From NCBI GenBank assembly GCA_963708325.1, contig OY970203.1, forward strand, positions 62,001-126,000: a stretch of 64,000 nt of DNA, given 5' to 3'. Below the pieces are notes generated by a model. It made no database searches and was not told the DNA's origin. It worked only from the letters and a program-made list of their open reading frames with translations. Every line of letters starts with the position of its first letter. The first letter of the stretch is position 1. Below are positions 60,208 through 64,000 of the stretch, piece by piece. A program made the position numbers and the translations under genes. Source of the DNA: G963708325 sp963708325 (GTDB lineage Bacteria > Actinomycetota > Thermoleophilia > Solirubrobacterales > 70-9).

Positions 60208-61056
60208 TCACGGCGTCACCATCGTCCCTATCCCCGCGTCCGTGAACAGCTCCAGCAGCAGCGAGTGCGGCTCGCGGCCGTCGATGATGTGGGCGTACTG
60301 GACCCCGCCTCCGATCGCCTCCACGCAGGCGGCCAGCTTCGGCCGCATTCCGCCGCCGATGCCGTCCAGCGCGGCGCCGACCTCGTTGACCGTGGCTCGC
60401 GATATCCGGGAGTCGGGGTCCGTCGGGTCGTCGAGCCAGCCCTCGACGTCGGTGAGGAAGACCGCCTTGTAGGCGCCCAGCGCGGCCGCCACCTTGCCCG
60501 CCGCCTCGTCGGCGTTGACGTTGTAGGAATGGCCCTCGCGATCGGCGCCGACGGAGGCTACGACGGGCACGTAGTCGGCGGCGATGTGGTTGAGCACGTC
60601 CACGTCGACGCGGTCGATCTCGCCGACGAAGCCGACGTCGGCGGCGTTGGCGTGCGGCGACACCTCGAAGAGGGCGCCGTCGTCGCCGCAGAGCCCGACG
60701 GCGGCCTGGCCGTGGCGGTTGATGCGCAGGACGATGTCCTTGTTGACCTTCCCGACCAGGACCATCTTCGCCACCTCGACGGTTGCCTCGTCGGAGACGC
60801 GCAGGCCCTCGACGAAGCGCACCTCCATCCCCAGCCGCTCCATGTAGGCGGTGATGTCGGGGCCGCCGCCGTGGACCACGACCGGGTTGAGGCCGACGTA
60901 CTTGAGCAGCACCACGTCCGTCGCGAACGCCTCCCGCAGGGCCTCGTCGCGCATCGCCGCGCCGCCGTACTTGATCACCACCGTGCGCCCGTGGAACTCC
61001 CTGATGTAGGGGAGCGCCTCGAGCAGCGTGCGCACGTTCGATCTCTGCGGGCTCAT
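60208..61056 (-). CDS. argB: acetylglutamate kinase
   Basis: The 282-residue amino acid kinase has the N-terminal VVIKYGGAAM with the catalytic Lys, VVVHGGGPDITAYMERLG, KMVLVGKVNKDIV, and the ending YNVNADEAAGKVAAAL with FLTDVEGWLDD, all typical of ArgB. It phosphorylates N-acetylglutamate and is the usual arginine-feedback point. An N-terminal helix of about 20 residues (VRTLLEALPYIREFHG) fits the arginine-sensitive form. It overlaps argJ by four bases (ATGA). Confidence 0.96.
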   Translation of the reverse strand: MSPQRSNVRTLLEALPYIREFHGRTVVIKYGGAAMRDEALREAFATDVVLLKYVGLNPVVVHGGGPDITAYMERLGMEVRFVEGLRVSDEATVEVAKMVLVGKVNKDIVLRINRHGQAAVGLCGDDGALFEVSPHANAADVGFVGEIDRVDVDVLNHIAADYVPVVASVGADREGHSYNVNADEAAGKVAAALGAYKAVFLTDVEGWLDDPTDPDSRISRATVNEVGAALDGIGGGMRPKLAACVEAIGGGVQYAHIIDGREPHSLLLELFTDAGIGTMVTP

Positions 61057-62198
61057 GTCGTGTATTCCGAGTTGATTCGCACGTACTCGTAACCGAGGTC
61101 GGAGCAGTACACGGCCGCCTCCGCCGTGCCGCGGCCGAGCCTAACCGCCAGCTCGACCTCGGCGTCGTCGCCCGCCAGGGCGTCGGCGTCGACGTCGTCC
61201 GCCCCCAGCTCGACCTGCTCGCCGGCCAGCGCCATCCCCGCCGCGCAGACCACCCGGCCCCAGTTGGGATCGCGCCCGAACAGGGCCGTCTTGACCAGCG
61301 GCGAGTTCGCGATCGCCCGTGCCACCCGCTCGGCCTCATCGGCGTCGCGCGCCCCCGTGGCGGTGACGCGCGCCACCCGGGTCGCCCCCTCGCCGTCTGC
61401 GACGACGTCCAGTGCGAGCTGGGTCAGCGCCGCGTCCAGCAGGCCCGGCGGCAGGTCCCTGCCCGACGTCCCCGAGGCCTGGAGGAAGACCGAGTCGTTT
61501 GTCGAGAGCTGGCCGTCCACGGTGATCCGCCCGAACGAGCCGTCGGCGGCGGCGCGCAGGGTCTCCCCCGGCGAGCGGACCACGGCGTCGGTCTGGACGA
61601 AGGCGAGCAGGGTTGCGAAGCCGGGCTGGATCATCCCCGCTCCCTTTGCCTGGGCGGACAGCGAGACCCCGTCGCAGGCGAGCGAGCACAGCTTCGGCGC
61701 CTTGTCGGTGGTGACGATCGACTCGGCGAAAGTCCTCCCGCCGTCGGCGCTCAGTTCGGCGGCGGCGTCGGCGATCCCCCGCTCGACCTCGGCGATCGGC
61801 AGCGGCTCGCCGATCACCCCGGTGGAGGCGACGCCGACCCGATCGGACGGCAGGTCGCAGCTCGCCGCCGTCGTCTCCTGCATCCGCACGGCATCGGCAA
61901 GCCCACGCTCGCCGTTGGCGGCGTTCGCGTTGCCCGAGTTGGCGACCACCGCGCGCAGGCTGTGACGGCGGGAGCGCTCTCGGCATACCCTGACCGGCGC
62001 CGCCGGCGCCCCGCTCGCGGTGAACACCGCCGCCGAGGCGACGTCCGGCTCGTCGCAGAGGACGAGCCCGAGATCGAACCCGCGTCGCTTGATTCCGCAG
62101 GCGACGCCCGCCGCCCGGAAGCCCGGCGCGAGCACGGCCGGGTCGAGTTCCTCCACCCCGTCCGGCGGCCGCACCCAGATCGACCGGAGGAAGCTCAC
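61053..62198 (-). CDS. argJ: bifunctional ornithine acetyltransferase/N-acetylglutamate synthase
   Basis: The 381-residue protein is self-cleaving: the conserved AKGAGMIQPGFATLLAF places the nucleophile T196 at the A-T cleavage site. VANSGNANAANG, VGVASTGVIGEPLP and the ending FGRDPNWGRVV are also diagnostic. It recycles acetyl groups from N-acetylornithine to glutamate. Whether it also uses acetyl-CoA cannot be told. The GTG at 62198 overlaps the argC stop (GTGA), and its stop overlaps argB. Confidence 0.95.
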   Translation of the reverse strand: MSFLRSIWVRPPDGVEELDPAVLAPGFRAAGVACGIKRRGFDLGLVLCDEPDVASAAVFTASGAPAAPVRVCRERSRRHSLRAVVANSGNANAANGERGLADAVRMQETTAASCDLPSDRVGVASTGVIGEPLPIAEVERGIADAAAELSADGGRTFAESIVTTDKAPKLCSLACDGVSLSAQAKGAGMIQPGFATLLAFVQTDAVVRSPGETLRAAADGSFGRITVDGQLSTNDSVFLQASGTSGRDLPPGLLDAALTQLALDVVADGEGATRVARVTATGARDADEAERVARAIANSPLVKTALFGRDPNWGRVVCAAGMALAGEQVELGADDVDADALAGDDAEVELAVRLGRGTAEAAVYCSDLGYEYVRINSEYTT

Positions 62199-63190
62199 CA
62201 GAGCCCCTCCCCCTCCTCCAGCCCCAGCATCAGGTTCAGGTTCTGCACGGCCTGGCCCGCCGCCCCCTTCCAGAGGTTGTCGATCGCGGCGAAGACGAGG
62301 ATGCGGCCGTCGCCGCCGGCGAGGTGTATGCGGCAGAGGTTGGAGTCGCGGACGTCGCGCACGCCCGGCGGCGAGGGCATCAGCTCGACGAAGGGCTCTT
62401 CCGCGTAGCGCTCCCGATAGAGCTCGGCGACCTCGCCCGCGGCGACCTCGCGCGCCGGCCGCACGTAGGCGCTGATCAGCTCCCCCTGGTCGAGCGGCAG
62501 CAGGTGGGGGACGAAGGTGAGCGAGGCGTCGGCGCCCAGAGCCGCCAGCTCCTGGGCGATCTCCGGCTCGTGACGGTGGCCGGCGGTGCCGTAGGCGACG
62601 GCGTTCTCGTCCATGCCGACGAAGTGCATGGCGTCGCCGCCGCCCCGGCCCGCTCCCGACACGCCCGACTTGGCGTCGACCACCACGTCCTCGATCAGCC
62701 CGGCGGCGGCAAGGGGGGCGAGGGCGAGGATGGTCGCGGTCGGATAGCAGCCGGGATTGGCCACCAGGTCGGCGCCGCCGATGCGCTCGCGATTGAGCTC
62801 CGTCAGCCCGTAGACGGCGTCGGCGATCAGCTCGGCCGCCGGGTGCTCGCCGTACCAGCTCTCGTAGGCGGCGACGTCGCGAATTCTGAAGTCGGCCGAC
62901 AGGTCCACGACCTTCAGCCCCGCGCGGCGCAGCTCTGCCACAAGGGGCGCCGAGGCGCCGTGGGGGTAGGCGACGATCGCCGCGGCGACCGATTCGAGGT
63001 CGACCGACTCGGGGTCCTGGAGGACGAGCGGGACCCGGTAGCGCGGATAGAGCTCGTCGAGGCGCACGCCGGCATCGCCGCGGGCGGTCACGGCGGCGAG
63101 CTCGAGCCGCGGATGGCGCCACACGATCTGGGCGGCTAGGGCGCCGCCGAAGCCCGAGGCGCCGAAGACGACGACACGATGCTCACTCAC
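62195..63190 (-). CDS. argC: N-acetyl-gamma-glutamyl-phosphate reductase
   Basis: The 331-residue protein has the NADP site VVVFGASGFGGALAA, the catalytic C148 in ANPGCYPTATIL, VVDLSADFR, SGVSGAGRG and HRHEPEI. It reduces N-acetylglutamyl phosphate to the semialdehyde. The GTG at 63190 overlaps the pheT end by eight bases, so the arginine genes are joined to a tRNA synthetase gene. It leads the argCJBD order typical of actinobacteria. Confidence 0.96.
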   Translation of the reverse strand: MSEHRVVVFGASGFGGALAAQIVWRHPRLELAAVTARGDAGVRLDELYPRYRVPLVLQDPESVDLESVAAAIVAYPHGASAPLVAELRRAGLKVVDLSADFRIRDVAAYESWYGEHPAAELIADAVYGLTELNRERIGGADLVANPGCYPTATILALAPLAAAGLIEDVVVDAKSGVSGAGRGGGDAMHFVGMDENAVAYGTAGHRHEPEIAQELAALGADASLTFVPHLLPLDQGELISAYVRPAREVAAGEVAELYRERYAEEPFVELMPSPPGVRDVRDSNLCRIHLAGGDGRILVFAAIDNLWKGAAGQAVQNLNLMLGLEEGEGLW

Positions 63191-64000
63191 GCAGCGATCC
63201 CCCGATCTCGGCCAGCCGCTCGGCGATCGCGCCGCGCCGCCCCGCGACGTCGGCGTCGGTCAGCGTGCGATCCGGGGCGCGGAACTCCAGCCGCAGGGCG
63301 AGGCTCTTGCGGTCCTCGCCGAGCTGCTCGCCGCGATACAGGTCGAAGACCCGGGCCGATCGCAGCAGGTCGCCGCCGCCCGCCAGCACGGCCGCCCGCA
63401 CGTCCGCAGCCGGGACGGCCTCGTCGACCACGACGGCGACGTCCTCGTAGACGGCCGGATAGGCGGTGACGTCCTCGTAGCGCTCGCGGCCGGCGGCGGC
63501 GGAGGCGACCAGCTCGGCCAGCCCGACCTCGAAGGCGACCGCGGCGTCGAGGTCCCACTCGCGGGCGACCAGCGGATGCAGCTCGCCGATCCAGCCGGCC
63601 CCGGTGCCGCCGACCACGACGGCGGCGGCGCGGCCGGGGTGCAGGAACGGCTCGTCGGCGGGACTCAGCTCGAGCGGGGCGCCGAGCTGGCCGGCCAGCG
63701 CCTCCAGGGTCGCCTTCAGGGCGAAGAAGTCATTCGCCTCGCCGCCGCCGCGCCACGACGCCGGCGTCCGGCCGCTGGCCAGGCACCCCAGCCTGTGGAT
63801 CTCGGTCACCGGCGGCCGCCGCTCTCCGGCGAATGAGCCGCCGGCGGCCCCGTCGGTGGCGTCACGGCCGGGCAGGTAGACGCGGCCGGACTCGAACAAC
63901 GCCACGTGCTCGGCGCCGTGGGCGCGGTTCAGCCGCGCCGCGTCGAGCAGGCCGCCGAGCAGGGTCGTCCGCATCACGCGGTGGTCCTCGGAGAGCGGGT
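63183..64000 (-). CDS. pheT: phenylalanyl-tRNA synthetase beta subunit, C-terminal part (cut by window edge)
   Basis: The visible 271 residues read NPLSEDHRVMRTTLLGGLL, then the catalytic-like core with VALFESGRVYLPGRD, HPGRAAAVVVGGTGAGWIGELHP, and the C-terminal FDX-ACB domain (YEDVTAYPAVYEDVAVVVDEAVP ... RLEFRAPDRTLTDADV, shown in pieces of the last 90 residues). It is the tRNA(Phe)-binding subunit; pheS should lie beyond the right edge. The frame is open to the window end, so the ATG at 63977 is internal. Its stop is inside argC. Confidence 0.94.
   Translation of the reverse strand, partial: PLSEDHRVMRTTLLGGLLDAARLNRAHGAEHVALFESGRVYLPGRDATDGAAGGSFAGERRPPVTEIHRLGCLASGRTPASWRGGGEANDFFALKATLEALAGQLGAPLELSPADEPFLHPGRAAAVVVGGTGAGWIGELHPLVAREWDLDAAVAFEVGLAELVASAAAGRERYEDVTAYPAVYEDVAVVVDEAVPAADVRAAVLAGGGDLLRSARVFDLYRGEQLGEDRKSLALRLEFRAPDRTLTDADVAGRRGAIAERLAEIGGSLRE

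Overview
The window is a very GC-rich, densely coding chromosomal segment of an actinobacterium. Evidence for this includes many GTG and TTG starts, 4-bp GTGA/ATGA gene overlaps, GatCAB-dependent Gln-tRNA synthesis, a class E sortase, an Rpf-like lytic transglycosylase under a c-di-AMP (ydaO) riboswitch, and a DnaE1-type polymerase. The combination of genes and repeats looks most like Thermoleophilia (Solirubrobacterales or a relative). That placement is inference and could not be tested here. No tRNA, rRNA, transposase, prophage or CRISPR array was recognised.

Layout. 1-5 kb: three tandem paralogous GT-C (family 39-like) membrane glycosyltransferases, the first cut by the window edge, coupled to a DUF2304-GT2 fusion. 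5-8 kb: a zinc-ribbon membrane protein, a secreted delta-60 repeat protein and a type II NADH dehydrogenase-like flavoprotein. 8.2-11.7 kb: gatC-gatA-zincin-gatB. 11.7-25.3 kb: housekeeping and regulation, with a GMC oxidoreductase, folD, pcrA, cysK-cysE, an Rrf2 regulator, two LuxR-type regulators (one fused to an HDOD domain), gltX and nfo. 25.3-32.3 kb: dnaE, a long coiled-coil protein, sixA, the riboswitch-controlled transglycosylase and a 51-aa membrane peptide coupled to argG. 33.6-58.5 kb: a large envelope/exopolysaccharide region with sortase, two polysaccharide deacetylases, DivIVA-like coiled-coil proteins, Wzz/Wzc-like co-polymerase, two O-antigen-ligase/polymerase proteins, a Wzx flippase, several glycosyl- and methyltransferases, a WcaJ-type initiating sugar-phosphate transferase, a sugar nucleotidyltransferase and epimerase, and two GHL15-type putative glycosidases. 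58.5-64 kb: pheT-argC-argJ-argB-argD, all overlapping or nearly so, ending in a tandem repeat.

How it fits together. The envelope region has the parts of a lipid-linked polysaccharide pathway: initiation (51854-53371), sugar donor supply (53388-55138), chain building, flipping, polymerisation or ligation, chain-length control and trimming. One of the two GHL15 glycosidases sits behind a clear class I c-di-GMP riboswitch, and the transglycosylase behind a c-di-AMP riboswitch. In both cases the closing stem overlaps the ribosome binding site, so two second messengers appear to gate cell-surface hydrolases at translation.

The least-explained structures are non-coding. A ~124-bp element with terminal inverted repeats is present twice, each time starting exactly at a stop codon between convergent genes. 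A 51-bp unit is tandemly repeated three times after argD, and each unit encodes its own 15-aa peptide with a ribosome binding site. A 4/36-mismatch relative of this unit lies upstream of the NADH dehydrogenase gene. A perfect 12-bp palindrome overlaps the promoter of that same gene. Many genes also have a TAnnnT box 6-9 bases before the start codon, which suggests leaderless mRNAs. The only non-coding stretch above 300 bases is 51502-51853, which holds the c-di-GMP riboswitch and an imperfect palindrome.
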